Shown here: positions 29,782 through 39,292 of the stretch, piece by piece | How the letters are laid out: each line of letters begins with the position of its first letter | Numbering within the stretch: the first letter of the stretch is position 1 | Assembly (NCBI RefSeq): GCF_000310225.1 | Contig: NZ_AMXF01000012.1 | Location: forward strand, 1-42,164 | Direction of reading: 5' to 3' | Length of the DNA: 42,164 bases | DNA from: Thauera phenylacetica B4P | Lineage (GTDB): Bacteria; Pseudomonadota; Gammaproteobacteria; Burkholderiales; Rhodocyclaceae | Translations under genes and position numbers: made by a program | The notes under the pieces: model-generated | Seen by the model: the letters and a program-made list of their open reading frames with translations, nothing else | Database searches by the model: none | What the model was told of the DNA's origin: nothing

Positions 29782-30282
29782 TTGAAAGTCCGTACCCTCT
29801 CCCTGGTCGCAGTCGCCCTGCTCGGCCTCTCCCACTCCGCGCTCGCCGAAACCAAGATCGGCTTCGTCAACTCCGATCGGGTCATGCGCGAAGCGGCGCC
29901 CGCGGTGCGTGCGCAGCAGCGTCTGGAGAAGGAATTCGAAAAGCGTGACCAGGAGCTTCAGCGCATCGCGCGCGACCTCAAGTCGATGCAGGAAGACCTC
30001 GAGCGCAACGGCCCCACCATGGGCGACAGCGACCGCCGCAACAAGGAGCGTTCGTTCAACGAGCTCAACCGCGAGTTCCAGCGCAAGCAGCGCGAGTTCC
30101 GCGAGGACCTCAACCAGCGTCGCAACGAGGAGCTCGCCTCGGTGCTCGACAAGGCCAACCGCTCGGTGAAGGAGATCGCCGAGCAGGAAAACTACGACAT
30201 CATCTTCCAGGAAGCGGTGTACGCGAACCCGCGCATCGACATCACCGACAAGGTCATCAAGACCCTGTCCGACGCCAAGTAA
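29782..30282 (+). CDS. skp: periplasmic chaperone Skp/OmpH
   Basis: A 166-residue trimeric chaperone that carries unfolded outer-membrane proteins to BamA. The signal peptide ends SALA before ETKIGFVN. A long charged helical hairpin (about 45-125, rich in K, R, E and Q) forms the tentacles. The start is TTG, placed six bases after a perfect GGAGG (29771-29775). No ATG or GTG lies upstream before the bamA stop that would keep the signal peptide. The TTG may lower its expression relative to bamA. Confidence 0.94.
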   Translation: MKVRTLSLVAVALLGLSHSALAETKIGFVNSDRVMREAAPAVRAQQRLEKEFEKRDQELQRIARDLKSMQEDLERNGPTMGDSDRRNKERSFNELNREFQRKQREFREDLNQRRNEELASVLDKANRSVKEIAEQENYDIIFQEAVYANPRIDITDKVIKTLSDAK

Positions 30283-30295
30283 GACCGGCCGCCCG

Positions 30296-31330
30296 ATGTT
30301 CCGACTGCAAGAGCTGGTCGATCGCCTGGGCGGCGTGATCGCGGGGGACGGCGCGGTCGCCGTCGCCCGCGTCGCGCCGCTGGATACGGCGAAGGAGGGC
30401 GACCTCGCCTTCCTCGCCAACCGCAAGTACCTGTCGCAGGTCGGCGAGTGTGCCGCGAGCGCGCTCATCGTCACGCCCGACCTGCGCGAGGCGCTGGCTG
30501 GGCGCAACCTGATCCTGACCGCCGACCCCTACCTGTATTTCGCGCGCGTCGCGCAGCTCTTCAATCCGCCTCCCGCGGTACGTCCCGGCGTCCATCCGCT
30601 CGCGGCGGTCGCCAGCACCTTGCCGGCCAGCGTGCAGGTGGGGCCGGGCGCCTCGATCGAGGAAGACGTGGTGCTCGGCGAGGACGTGGTGATCGGCCCC
30701 AATTGTCACGTCGGGCGCGGCACCCGCATCGGGCGCGGAACGCGGCTCTACGCCAACGTCAGCGTCTATCACGACTGCGTGATCGGTGAGGACTGCATCC
30801 TGCACTCGGGCGTGGTCATCGGCGCCGACGGCTTCGGCTTCGCGCGCGAGAAATCCGGCGCCTGGGTCAAGATCCCGCAGGCCGGGCGCGTGGTGCTCGG
30901 CAACGACGTCGAGATCGGCGCCAACACCACGGTCGACCGCGGCGCGCTCGACGACACCGTGATCGGCGACGGCGTCAAGCTCGACAACCTGATCCAGATC
31001 GCGCACAACGTGCGCATCGGCGAGCACACCATCATGGCGGGTTGTGCCGGGGTCGCAGGCAGCGCCCGCATCGGTGCGCGCTGCATGATCGGCGGCCAGG
31101 CAGGCATCTCCGGCCACCTCAGCATCGCCGACGACGTGGTGGTCTCGGCGTGGACCCTGGTCGCCAAGTCGATCACCAAACCCGGTGTCTACACCGGCAA
31201 CCTGCCGCTGCAGACCCATGGCGACTGGGTGAAGAACTTCTCCCACCTGCGCCACCTCGACGCGCTCGCCAGGCGCGTCCGCCAACTCGAACAACACAGC
31301 GACGGTCCCGACGACCGCTCGCAGGGCTGA
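30296..31330 (+). CDS. lpxD: UDP-3-O-(3-hydroxyacyl)glucosamine N-acyltransferase
   Basis: A 344-residue trimeric left-handed beta-helix acyltransferase, third step of lipid A synthesis. The N-terminal domain (1-100) recognises uridine; from about 105 there are hexapeptide repeats such as IGPNCHVGRGTRIGRGTRL. The catalytic histidine is H237 in QIAHNVRIG. A C-terminal helix with VRQLEQH ends the protein. It sits directly between skp and fabZ. Confidence 0.95.
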   Translation: MFRLQELVDRLGGVIAGDGAVAVARVAPLDTAKEGDLAFLANRKYLSQVGECAASALIVTPDLREALAGRNLILTADPYLYFARVAQLFNPPPAVRPGVHPLAAVASTLPASVQVGPGASIEEDVVLGEDVVIGPNCHVGRGTRIGRGTRLYANVSVYHDCVIGEDCILHSGVVIGADGFGFAREKSGAWVKIPQAGRVVLGNDVEIGANTTVDRGALDDTVIGDGVKLDNLIQIAHNVRIGEHTIMAGCAGVAGSARIGARCMIGGQAGISGHLSIADDVVVSAWTLVAKSITKPGVYTGNLPLQTHGDWVKNFSHLRHLDALARRVRQLEQHSDGPDDRSQG

Positions 31331-31336
31331 GCCATC

Positions 31337-31771
31337 ATGGACATCAAGGAAATCCTGCAGTACCTGCCGCACCGCTACCCCTTCCTGCTCGTCGATCGCA
31401 TGCTGGAGATCGAGCCGGGCGTGCGTGCGCGCGGGCTGAAGAACGTGACCATGAACGAGCCCTTCTTCCCGGGCCACTTCCCGCACCACCCGGTGATGCC
31501 GGGCGTGCTGATCATCGAGGCCATGGCCCAGGCCGCCGCGCTGCTGTCGTTCAAGAGCACCGGCGTGAAGCCCGACGACAACTCGGTGGTGTACTTCGCC
31601 GGCATCGACAACGCGCGCTTCAAGCGCCCGGTGGTGCCGGGCGACCAGCTGATCTTCGACGTCGAGATCACCCACACCAAGCGCAACATCTACAAGTACA
31701 AGGCGCGCGCGAGCGTCGACGGCGAGCTCGCCGCCGAGGCCGAGCTGATGTGCGCGATCAAGACGCTATGA
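31337..31771 (+). CDS. fabZ: 3-hydroxyacyl-ACP dehydratase FabZ
   Basis: A 144-residue hotdog-fold dehydratase of type II fatty acid synthesis. The active-site histidine and glutamate are H47 in [14 protein letters not shown] and E61 in IIEAMAQ. It competes with LpxA and LpxD for 3-hydroxyacyl-ACP, and lies between their genes as in most Gram-negatives. Its stop overlaps the lpxA ATG by three bases. Confidence 0.96.
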   Translation: MDIKEILQYLPHRYPFLLVDRMLEIEPGVRARGLKNVTMNEPFFPGHFPHHPVMPGVLIIEAMAQAAALLSFKSTGVKPDDNSVVYFAGIDNARFKRPVVPGDQLIFDVEITHTKRNIYKYKARASVDGELAAEAELMCAIKTL

Positions 31772-32538
31772 TCCACCCGACCGCCATCGTCCATCCGGGC
31801 GCGAAGCTCGGTGCCAAGGTCAGCGTCGGGGCCTATTCGCTGATCGGCGAGCACGTCGAGATCGGCGACGGTACCCGCATCGGGCCGCACGTGGTGGTCG
31901 AGGGCCACACCCGCATCGGCCGCGACAACGAGATCTTCCAGTTCTGCTCGATCGGCGCCAGCCCGCAGGACAAGAAGTACGACGCCGAGCCCACCCGGCT
32001 CGAGATCGGAGATCGCAACACGATCCGCGAGTTCTGCTCGTTCAACGTCGGCACCAGCCAGGACGCTCACGTCACCCGCGTCGGCAACGACAACTGGATC
32101 ATGGCCTACGTGCACGTGGCGCACGACTGCCAGGTCGGCGACCACACCATCTTCGCCAACAACGCCACGCTCGCCGGCCACGTGCACGTGGGCGACTGGG
32201 CGATCCTCGGCGGCTTCACCGGCGTGCATCAGTTCTGCCGCGTCGGCGCGCACAGCTTCTGCGGCGTCGGCACCGTGCTGCTGCAGGACCTGCCGCCCTT
32301 CGTGACCGTCGCCGGCAACCCGGCCAAGCCGCACGGCATCAACAGCGAAGGCCTCAAGCGCCGCGGCTATTCGGCCGAAGGCATCGCCGCGATCAAGCGC
32401 GCCTACCGGGCGCTGTACCGCTCAGGCCTGACGCTCGATGAAGCCCGCCAGCGCGTGGCCGAAATCGCCGCAGGGCAGGCCGAGGTCGCGCCCTTCGCCG
32501 CCTTCATCGCCGACTCCGGTCGCGGCCTCGTGCGCTGA
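31768..32538 (+). CDS. lpxA: UDP-GlcNAc O-acyltransferase
   Basis: A 256-residue left-handed beta-helix enzyme that transfers a 3-hydroxyacyl chain from ACP to UDP-GlcNAc, first lipid A step. The catalytic histidine is H119 in VAHDC (E. coli H125), and the C-terminal helical domain starts near GLKRRGY. The residue aligned with E. coli G173, the acyl-chain ruler, is V167 (AHSFCGVG). A bulky residue there points to a 10-carbon rather than a 14-carbon donor, in line with 3-hydroxydecanoate reported for Thauera and Azoarcus. That is inference from alignment by eye. Confidence 0.96.
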   Translation: MIHPTAIVHPGAKLGAKVSVGAYSLIGEHVEIGDGTRIGPHVVVEGHTRIGRDNEIFQFCSIGASPQDKKYDAEPTRLEIGDRNTIREFCSFNVGTSQDAHVTRVGNDNWIMAYVHVAHDCQVGDHTIFANNATLAGHVHVGDWAILGGFTGVHQFCRVGAHSFCGVGTVLLQDLPPFVTVAGNPAKPHGINSEGLKRRGYSAEGIAAIKRAYRALYRSGLTLDEARQRVAEIAAGQAEVAPFAAFIADSGRGLVR

Positions 32539-32578
32539 GCACGGGCCGTAGCACCGTGCACGCCCAGTCCCGCAAGGT

Positions 32579-33736
32579 ATGAAGATCCGCATCGCCATGG
32601 TCGCTGGAGAGACCTCCGGCGACCTGCTCGCGAGCCACCTGATCCGCGCGCTGCGTCGTCACCTGCCCGACGCCGAGTTCTTCGGCATCGGCGGGCCGAA
32701 GATGCAGGCCGAAGGCTTCGAGGTGCGCTGGCCCTGCGAGCTGCTCGCGGTGCATGGCTACGTCGACGCGCTCAAGCGCTACCGCGAGCTCTCCGGCATC
32801 CGCCGCGAGCTGCTCGGGCAGATCCGCGCCGAGCGCCCCGACGCCTTCATCGGCGTGGATGCGCCCGACTTCAACCTGTGGCTCGAGGGCAAGGTGCGCG
32901 ACGCCGGCATCCCGGCGATCCACTTCGTCGGCCCGTCGATCTGGGCCTGGCGGGGCGGGCGGATCAAGCGCATCGCGCGCTCGGTGTCGCACATGCTGTG
33001 CCTGTTCCCCTTCGAGCCCGAGCTCTACGAGCGCGCCGGCGTGCCGGTGAGCTACGTCGGCCACCCGCTTGCCGACGAATTCCCGCTCGAGCCCGATCGC
33101 GCCGAGGCGCGCGAACGCCTCGGCATACCGGCCGAACGCCGCGTGGTGGCGATGCTGCCGGGCAGCCGCCAGTCCGAAGTGCGCAACCTCGCCGACATCT
33201 TCATCGGCACCGCGAAGACCTTGCACGAACGTGATCCGGAGCGCCTCTTCCTGGTGCCGCTGGCCACGCGCGAGACGCGCCAGCTCTTCGAGGAGGCGCT
33301 GCACCGACAGGATGCGAGCGAGCTGCCGATCCGCATGCTGTTCGGCCACGCGGTCGAGGCGATGACCGCGGCCGACGTGGTGCTGGTGGCGAGCGGCACG
33401 GCGAGCCTGGAGGCGGCGCTGCTCAAGCGCCCGATGGTGATCACCTACCGCATCGGCAAGTGGCAGTATCGCCTCATGAAGCGCATGGCCTACCTGCCCT
33501 GGGTGGGCCTGCCCAACATCCTGTGCGGCGAGACCGTGGTGCCAGAGCTGCTGCAGGACGAGGCCGACCCCGCGCACCTCGCCGCCGCGATCGACGACTG
33601 GTTCGCCGACGACGCGCGCCGCGCCGCGGTCGAGGCGCGCTTCACCGAGCTGCATCACACGCTCCGGCAGGACACCGCGCGGCGGGCCGCGGAGGCGATC
33701 CTGCCCTACCTGGACAAGGCGAGAGCGGCCGGATGA
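32579..33736 (+). CDS. lpxB: lipid A disaccharide synthase
   Basis: A 385-residue GT19 glycosyltransferase that joins UDP-2,3-diacylglucosamine and lipid X. Family blocks: [17 protein letters not shown] at the N-terminus, [38 protein letters not shown] and [21 protein letters not shown]. It is membrane-peripheral. The ATG at 32579 lies 40 bases after lpxA with AAGG just before it. It overlaps rnhB by four bases. Confidence 0.95.
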   Translation: MKIRIAMVAGETSGDLLASHLIRALRRHLPDAEFFGIGGPKMQAEGFEVRWPCELLAVHGYVDALKRYRELSGIRRELLGQIRAERPDAFIGVDAPDFNLWLEGKVRDAGIPAIHFVGPSIWAWRGGRIKRIARSVSHMLCLFPFEPELYERAGVPVSYVGHPLADEFPLEPDRAEARERLGIPAERRVVAMLPGSRQSEVRNLADIFIGTAKTLHERDPERLFLVPLATRETRQLFEEALHRQDASELPIRMLFGHAVEAMTAADVVLVASGTASLEAALLKRPMVITYRIGKWQYRLMKRMAYLPWVGLPNILCGETVVPELLQDEADPAHLAAAIDDWFADDARRAAVEARFTELHHTLRQDTARRAAEAILPYLDKARAAG

Positions 33737-34344
33737 CTGGCGACCTGTTCGCGCTGGCGCTGCCGGCCTCGGGTCTCGTCTGCGGGGTGGATGAGGCGGG
33801 GCGGGGGCCGCTGTGCGGTCCGGTGGTCGCCGCAGCGGTGATCCTCGACCCGGCTCGCCCGATCGACGGCCTCGCCGACTCCAAGAAGCTGAGCGAGGCC
33901 GCGCGCGAGCGCCTCGCGCCGCTGATCCGCGAGCGCGCGCTCGCCTGGGCGATCGCCGAGGCCAGCGTCGCGGAGATCGACCGCCTCAACATCCTGCACG
34001 CCACCATGCTGGCCATGCAGCGCGCGGTGATGGCGCTCGGCACTGCGCCGGCCGAGGTGCGCATCGACGGTAACCGCTGCCCCGCCTTGCCGTATCCGGC
34101 GCGCGCGATCGTCAAGGGCGACGCCACCGAGCCCTCGATCTCGGCCGCCTCCATCCTCGCCAAGACCGCCCGCGACGCCGCCATGCGAGAGCTCGACACG
34201 CAGTGGCCGCAGTACGGGCTGGCCGCGCACAAGGGCTACCCGACCGCCGCCCACCTCGCCGCGCTCGAGGTACACGGGGTGCAGGCCTTCCACCGCCGCA
34301 GCTTCGCGCCGGTGAGGAAGCAGCTCGAGCGCCGGGATGACTGA
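33733..34344 (+). CDS. rnhB: ribonuclease HII
   Basis: A 203-residue RNase H that nicks at ribonucleotides in DNA. The active-site pair is D20-E21 in [20 protein letters not shown], with further acidic residues in VRIDGNR and near [20 protein letters not shown] is the usual substrate-binding block. The start overlaps the lpxB stop (ATGA), and the stop overlaps the methyltransferase start by eight bases. Confidence 0.95.
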   Translation: MTGDLFALALPASGLVCGVDEAGRGPLCGPVVAAAVILDPARPIDGLADSKKLSEAARERLAPLIRERALAWAIAEASVAEIDRLNILHATMLAMQRAVMALGTAPAEVRIDGNRCPALPYPARAIVKGDATEPSISAASILAKTARDAAMRELDTQWPQYGLAAHKGYPTAAHLAALEVHGVQAFHRRSFAPVRKQLERRDD

Positions 34345-35149
34345 GCCCGCGCTCAAGCCGCTGGCCTCGCGCGACAACCCCTTCGTCAAGCGCCTGCACG
34401 CGCTCGCGCACTCGGCGCGCGAGCGCCGCAAGCTCGACGAGACCGTGCTCGATGGCGCGCACCTGGTCGAATCCGCGCTCGCCGCAGGCGTCCCGCTGCG
34501 CGCGCTGGTGGTATCGGAGACCGGGCTGCTGCGCGAGGAGCATCGCCGCCTGCTCGCGGCGGCGTCCGCCGAGGTGCCGCGCTACCGCCTGGGGGACGCC
34601 TTGTTCGCCCACGTCAGCCCGGTCGACAGCCCGTCGGGCCTGCTGGCCACCATCGCCATGCCGGCGAGTGTGCCGATCGACCTGGCCGACGCCAGCCTGA
34701 TCGTGCTCGACGGCGTGCAGGACCCCGGCAACCTCGGCAGCCTGCTGCGCACCGCCGCCGCAGCCGGTATCCGCCACGCGCTGCTCGGGGAGGGCTGCGC
34801 GCAGGCCTGGTCGCCGCGTGCGCTGCGTGCGGGCATGGGCGCGCAGTTCGTCGTCTGCATCGAGGAGGGCTGCGCGCTGCTCGCCCGGCTCGAGCGCTAC
34901 CGTGGCCGCTGCCTGGCCACCGCCCTGCGCGAGGACGCCCGCCCGCTCTACGAGCTCGACCTGAACGGCCCGGTGGCCTGGCTGTTCGGGGCGGAAGGGC
35001 AGGGCCTCTCGCCGGCGCTGCTCGCGCGTGCCGACCGCTGCGTGACCATCCCGATGGCGGCCGGCATCGAATCCCTCAACGTCGCCGCCGCCGCGGCGGT
35101 CTGCCTGTTCGAGCAGGCTCGGCAGCGCCGCACCCCGACGAAGCCCTGA
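34337..35149 (+). CDS. SpoU/TrmH-family RNA 2'-O-methyltransferase
   Basis: A 270-residue SPOUT enzyme. The N-terminal ~95 residues form the L30e-like RNA substrate-binding domain ([29 protein letters not shown]). The SpoU domain has motif 1 [21 protein letters not shown], motif 2 [13 protein letters not shown] and motif 3 [18 protein letters not shown], which build the knotted SAM site. Target (rRNA most likely) is not determinable. It ends the long plus-strand run. Confidence 0.9.
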   Translation: MTEPALKPLASRDNPFVKRLHALAHSARERRKLDETVLDGAHLVESALAAGVPLRALVVSETGLLREEHRRLLAAASAEVPRYRLGDALFAHVSPVDSPSGLLATIAMPASVPIDLADASLIVLDGVQDPGNLGSLLRTAAAAGIRHALLGEGCAQAWSPRALRAGMGAQFVVCIEEGCALLARLERYRGRCLATALREDARPLYELDLNGPVAWLFGAEGQGLSPALLARADRCVTIPMAAGIESLNVAAAAAVCLFEQARQRRTPTKP

Positions 35150-35184
35150 CGCGTCGATCTTCCTCCGAGCCGTGGTGGTTCCCT

Positions 35185-35264
35185 GTAGGAGCGGCGGCCG
35201 TCGCGAACTGGGCCTTGGAGCTTGCGACTCGTGTCGGAGGAGCCTCCCTCGCGCCTGCCGGCGC
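35185..35264. repeat. REP locus C: degenerate inverted pair
   Basis: 35185-35207 (plus) keeps GTAGGAG and the CGCGAA end of the REP unit but has a different, GGCGGCCG-type core. 35249-35264 (minus) keeps TCGCGCCTGCCGGCGC but has lost the CTAC end. The two are 41 bases apart, the same geometry as the intact pairs at the other loci. They lie in the 232-base gap between the SpoU gene and the unrecognised 168-residue gene. Confidence 0.65.
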
Positions 35265-35381
35265 ATCTTGACGCCGGCGCGGGATTTCTCCGATGCTTCC
35301 CGCATTCCTTTGGGGCACGGCAGAATTCGTACCTGCGTCCTGGGGACGACACCACGGGGGCCGCGCCCCGAGAGGAGCAGG

Positions 35382-35888
35382 ATGGAAACGTACGCCAAGA
35401 CACCCAAGGGGCAGGACGAGATCGCGCACCGCACGCACGGGCTCGGGCTGCGCGCGCGCCGCCTGTTGATCCTGGTCGATGGCCAGCGCAGCGTCGAGGA
35501 CCTGCGCGGCCTGACCGGCGACGCCGGCATCGCGGACGCGCTCGGGGAGCTTGCCGCGGCCGGCTTCATCGCGCCTCGCGGCGATGCCGCGTGCCCGGCC
35601 GAGGCCGTCGGGCGTGACGCGCACACGGGCCCGGCGCCAGTCGCGCGTGCGAACACCGGCCACACCGCCAGCCTGCCGCTCGCGCGCGACTTCATGATCA
35701 ACACCCTGCGCACCTTCCACGGCCCCTACGCCAAGCTCGACCTCGTCAAGCGCATCCACGCCACGCAGAGCGGCGGCGAGCTGCGCAGGCTGATCGTGGA
35801 GTGGCAGCAATCGATCGCCGAGTCGCGCCTCGGCCGCAAGCGCGCAGACGAGCTGCTCGCGCGGCTGGAGGAGGTCATGCCGGGATGA
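35382..35888 (+). CDS. unrecognised 168-residue protein
   Basis: I do not recognise a named family. The N-terminal half (METYAKTPKGQDEIAHRTHGL, RLLILVDGQRSVEDLRGLTG, ALGELAAAGFI) looks like a small winged-helix-type fold. A low-complexity Ala/Pro linker spans about 70-100. The C-terminal half is charged and helical (FMINTLRTFHGPYAKLDLVKRIHATQSGGELRRLIVEWQQSI). It is predicted cytoplasmic, with no signal or membrane segment. AGAGGAGCAGG precedes the ATG. Similar layouts (short winged-helix-like head plus helical tail) are common in betaproteobacterial hypothetical proteins. It is flanked by REP remnants and yaaA and may be monocistronic. Confidence 0.75.
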   Translation: METYAKTPKGQDEIAHRTHGLGLRARRLLILVDGQRSVEDLRGLTGDAGIADALGELAAAGFIAPRGDAACPAEAVGRDAHTGPAPVARANTGHTASLPLARDFMINTLRTFHGPYAKLDLVKRIHATQSGGELRRLIVEWQQSIAESRLGRKRADELLARLEEVMPG

Positions 35889-35960
35889 AGGGGGTGTGGC
35901 GGGGCGATTCGCGTTAACATCCTGCAACCCGGCCCCGCGCCGACTCAGCGAACAGAAGGC

Positions 35961-36746
35961 ATGATTCTCGTCATCTCTCCCGCCAAGGCGCTCGACTACG
36001 AGACGCCGCCGACCACCACCACCTTCACCCAGCCCGACTTTCTCGACCACGCCGCCGAGCTGATCGAGGTGCTGCGCGAGAAATCGCCGGCCCAGATCGC
36101 CGAGCTGATGTCGCTCTCGGACCCACTTTCCAGCCTCAACGTGGCGCGCTACGCGAGCTGGTCGCGGCCCTTCGCCCCCGACAACGCCAAGCAGGCGCTG
36201 CTCGCCTTCAACGGCGATGTCTATGAAGGCCTCGACGCGAAGACGCTCGACGACGAGGGCCTGGCCTGGGCGCAGGACCGCCTGCGCATCCTGTCCGGCC
36301 TCTACGGCGTGCTGCGCCCGCTCGACCTGATGCAGGCCTACCGCCTGGAGATGGGCACCCGGCTCGCCAACCCGCGCGGCAAGAACCTGTACGAGTTCTG
36401 GGGCGAGCGCATCACCGACGAGCTCAACCGCCTGCTGGCACGCGAGGAAGAGGCGGGGCGCGAGCGCGTGCTGCTGAACCTCGCCTCCGACGAATACTTC
36501 AAGTCGGTCAAGCCGAAGAAGCTCGCGGGCCGCATCGTCACCCCGGTGTTCGAGGACTGGAAGGGCGGGCGCTACAAGATCATCAGCTTCTACGCCAAGC
36601 GCGCGCGCGGGCTGATGAGCCGCTACGTCATCACCAGCCGCATCGACGAGGTCGAGGCGCTGCAGGGCTTCGACGCCGAGGGCTATGCCTTCGCGGCGGA
36701 TGCGTCCGATGCCGACACCCTGGTCTTCCGCCGGCGCGAGGCGTGA
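35961..36746 (+). CDS. yaaA: peroxide stress protein YaaA (UPF0246)
   Basis: A 261-residue YaaA-family protein that in E. coli limits free iron and oxidative DNA damage during peroxide stress. The family pattern is complete: [14 protein letters not shown], the YDGLDAKTL-like [32 protein letters not shown], and [16 protein letters not shown]. No ribosome-binding site stronger than AGAAGG is visible. It is followed by the M14 peptidase with a four-base overlap. Confidence 0.93.
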   Translation: MILVISPAKALDYETPPTTTTFTQPDFLDHAAELIEVLREKSPAQIAELMSLSDPLSSLNVARYASWSRPFAPDNAKQALLAFNGDVYEGLDAKTLDDEGLAWAQDRLRILSGLYGVLRPLDLMQAYRLEMGTRLANPRGKNLYEFWGERITDELNRLLAREEEAGRERVLLNLASDEYFKSVKPKKLAGRIVTPVFEDWKGGRYKIISFYAKRARGLMSRYVITSRIDEVEALQGFDAEGYAFAADASDADTLVFRRREA

Positions 36747-37888
36747 CCGTGCTCAAGATCAGCTCCACCTTCGACTCCGGCGCGATCGAGGTCGTGCGCC
36801 TGGACGACCCGGCCGACATCCGCCTGCGCCTGCGCAAGGACAGCGCCGCCGACTTCCACCAGTGGTTCCACTTCCGCCTCATGGGCGCGGCCGGCAAGCC
36901 GGTGCGCATGGTGTTCGAGAATGCCGCCAGCGCAGCCTACCCGGACGGCTGGAAGGACTACCGCTGCGTCGCGTCCTACGACCGCCAGAACTGGTTCCGC
37001 ATCGCCGGCACGCGCTACGAGGACGGCCAGCTCGTCGTCGAACACACGCCCGAGCGCGACAGCCTCTACTACGCCTACTTCGAGCCCTATTCGCACGAGC
37101 GCCACCTCGACCTGCTCGCGCGCGTCGAGCTCTCGCCCTACGCCCGCGTGCGCAACCTCGGCAGCACCGTCGACGGGCGCGACCTCGACCTGGTGACGGT
37201 CGGGCGCGACGCGCCGGGGCGGGTGCCGGTGTGGATCATCGCCCGCCAGCACCCCGGCGAGACCATGGCGGAGTGGTTCGTCGAGGGCCTGCTCGAGCGC
37301 CTGCTCGACCACGCCGACCCAGTCGCGCGCAAGGTGCGCGAGCACGCGGTGCTGCACATCGTGCCGAACATGAACCCGGATGGTGCGGTGCGCGGCAACC
37401 TGCGCACCAACGCCGCCGGGCGCAACCTCAACCGCGAATGGCGCGAGCCCGACCCCGCGGCCAGCCCCGAGGTCTTCCTGGTGCGCGCCGAGATGGAGCG
37501 CAGCGGCTGCGCGCTCTTCCTCGACATCCACGGCGACGAGTCGCTGCCCTATGTCTTCTTCTCCACCGCCGAGGAGGTGCCCGGCTTCACCGCCGCGGCG
37601 GCGGCCGCGCAGGCGCGCTTCGTCGAGACCTTCCTCGCGGTGAGCCCCGACTTCCAGACGCAGGAAGGCTACAAGCCCGGCCGCTTCGGCGAGGAGCTGC
37701 TGACGCTGGCGAGCAAGTGGGTCGCCAACCACTTCGGCTGCGTTTCGCTGACGCTGGAGATGCCCTTCAAGGACAACGCCATCCTGCCCGACGGCCACGT
37801 GGGCTGGAACGGCGCGCGCAGCAAGCGCCTGGGCGCGGCGATGCTCGACCCGATCCTGCGCCACCTGCGCGAGGGCGGCGAAGGCTGA
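36743..37888 (+). CDS. M14-family zinc carboxypeptidase (cytosolic, CCP-like)
   Basis: A 381-residue protein with an N-terminal beta-sandwich domain (1-~125) and a C-terminal M14 domain, the layout of M14_6 cytosolic carboxypeptidases. Zinc ligands are H170 and E173 (RQHPGET) and H263 (DIHGDE); the catalytic glutamate is E339 (LTLEMPFKD). NMNPDG and GRNLNREW form the substrate pocket. There is no signal peptide. Substrate is unknown. It begins with GTG overlapping the yaaA stop (GTGA), so the two are coupled. It is convergent with hpnE; a CGCGGC/GCCGCG hairpin at 37898-37917 lies just after the stop. Confidence 0.88.
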   Translation: MTVLKISSTFDSGAIEVVRLDDPADIRLRLRKDSAADFHQWFHFRLMGAAGKPVRMVFENAASAAYPDGWKDYRCVASYDRQNWFRIAGTRYEDGQLVVEHTPERDSLYYAYFEPYSHERHLDLLARVELSPYARVRNLGSTVDGRDLDLVTVGRDAPGRVPVWIIARQHPGETMAEWFVEGLLERLLDHADPVARKVREHAVLHIVPNMNPDGAVRGNLRTNAAGRNLNREWREPDPAASPEVFLVRAEMERSGCALFLDIHGDESLPYVFFSTAEEVPGFTAAAAAAQARFVETFLAVSPDFQTQEGYKPGRFGEELLTLASKWVANHFGCVSLTLEMPFKDNAILPDGHVGWNGARSKRLGAAMLDPILRHLREGGEG

Positions 37889-37966
37889 GCGGGAGGGCGC
37901 GGCGGGGCCTTGCCGCGGCGTCCGGGCTTCGACGCGACGAGGCCGCCGGTCGATCTGCCGCCGTGA

Positions 37967-39292
37967 TCAGGCCTTGTGGCCGATCTCGGCGAGAATCGCG
38001 GTCGCGCAGGCCACGCCCGAGCGCACCGCAGACTCCAGCGTCGCGGGGTAGTCCGAATCCAGGTAGTCGCCAGCCAGCCACAGCCCCGGCAGCGGGGTGC
38101 GGATGCCGGGGCGGAAGAGGCCCGGCCGGCACGCGAAGGTGGCGCGCTTCTCGACGATGACCTGCGACCACTCGGGGGCCGGCAGGCGGCGACCGAGCTG
38201 GCGTTCGAGCTGGGCGTGCACCGCGAGCACGAGCTCGTCGCGGGCGAGCGCCTCGTGCGGGCCGTGGGCGCTGATCACGCAAGAGAGCAAGCCCTCCGGC
38301 CCGCCCAGCTGGCCGCGGTCGAACACCCACTGCGCCGGCCCGGCGGTGCTGCCCGAGACCAGGCCGATCATCGGCTCGGGCAGCTTCTGGCCGCGCCCGA
38401 GGGCGAGGTAGACGGACACGATCGGCTCGTGCTCGAGCGCGTCGATCTGCGCCACGAGGCGCTCGCACCCGCCTGCGGAGGCGAGCAGCGTCCCGGCGTG
38501 GTAGGGCGCCGTGGCCACCACCACGTGAGGCCAGGGCTGGCTGCCCGGGTCGCCCTCGAGGCGGTAGCCGCCGGCCACCCGCTCGATCGCCTCGATCGCA
38601 TTGCCGGTGCGCAGCTTGCCGCGGCGCACGCCGATGTAGCGCGCGGCCGGGACCGGGAAGAGCTCGGACAGGTCGGTGCGCGGCAGCAACAGCTCGCTGG
38701 CTGCGGCGCCGGCGGCGAGGCTGTCGCGCAGCACGTTCGCGAACACCTGGGCCGAGGCCTCGGCGACCGGGGTGTTGAGCGCGGCGACGCACAGCGGCTC
38801 CCAGATCAGCTGGCACAGCGTCGGCGTCTGGCGCGTCTCGGCGAGCAGGGCGGCGACGGTCATCGCCGGGTCGGGCAGGCGGAAGCCGTGCCGCTTCAAC
38901 CAGCGCATCAGGCGCAGCATCGCGAGGCGGTCGGCCCAGCGCAAGCCCTTCGCGCGCAGCAGACCGACGGCGAGGTGGAAAGGCGCGGGCAGCGACGCCG
39001 CCTTCAGGTGCAGGCGGCCGGGCACGTGCAGGGTGAGCGGCAGGTGGGCGAGCTGCTTGGGCGACACCCCGGTGAGGCGCAGCAGGCGGGTGAGCTCGCT
39101 GTAGGCGCCGATGAGGATGTGCTGGCCGTTGTCCACCCGCCAGTGGTGATCTTTGTGCACCACGCGGGCACGGCCGCCCATCGTGTGCGAGCGCTCGAAC
39201 ACGGTGACATGCACCCCGGCGCGCGCAAGCTCGACCGCGCAGGCGAGCCCGGCGTAGCCGGCACCGATGATGGCGACGACCGGGACGCTCAT
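37967..39292 (-). CDS. hpnE: hydroxysqualene dehydroxylase HpnE
   Basis: A 441-residue FAD-dependent amine-oxidase-fold protein that reduces hydroxysqualene to squalene. The dinucleotide site IIGAGYAGLACAVELA starts at residue 8, followed by ERSHTMGGRAR; a second FAD block LPGLWLAGDYLDSDYPATLESAV is near the C-terminus. It is third in an hpnC-hpnD-hpnE operon on the minus strand and overlaps hpnD by four bases, which distinguishes it from phytoene desaturases of the same fold. Confidence 0.92.
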   Translation of the reverse strand: MSVPVVAIIGAGYAGLACAVELARAGVHVTVFERSHTMGGRARVVHKDHHWRVDNGQHILIGAYSELTRLLRLTGVSPKQLAHLPLTLHVPGRLHLKAASLPAPFHLAVGLLRAKGLRWADRLAMLRLMRWLKRHGFRLPDPAMTVAALLAETRQTPTLCQLIWEPLCVAALNTPVAEASAQVFANVLRDSLAAGAAASELLLPRTDLSELFPVPAARYIGVRRGKLRTGNAIEAIERVAGGYRLEGDPGSQPWPHVVVATAPYHAGTLLASAGGCERLVAQIDALEHEPIVSVYLALGRGQKLPEPMIGLVSGSTAGPAQWVFDRGQLGGPEGLLSCVISAHGPHEALARDELVLAVHAQLERQLGRRLPAPEWSQVIVEKRATFACRPGLFRPGIRTPLPGLWLAGDYLDSDYPATLESAVRSGVACATAILAEIGHKA

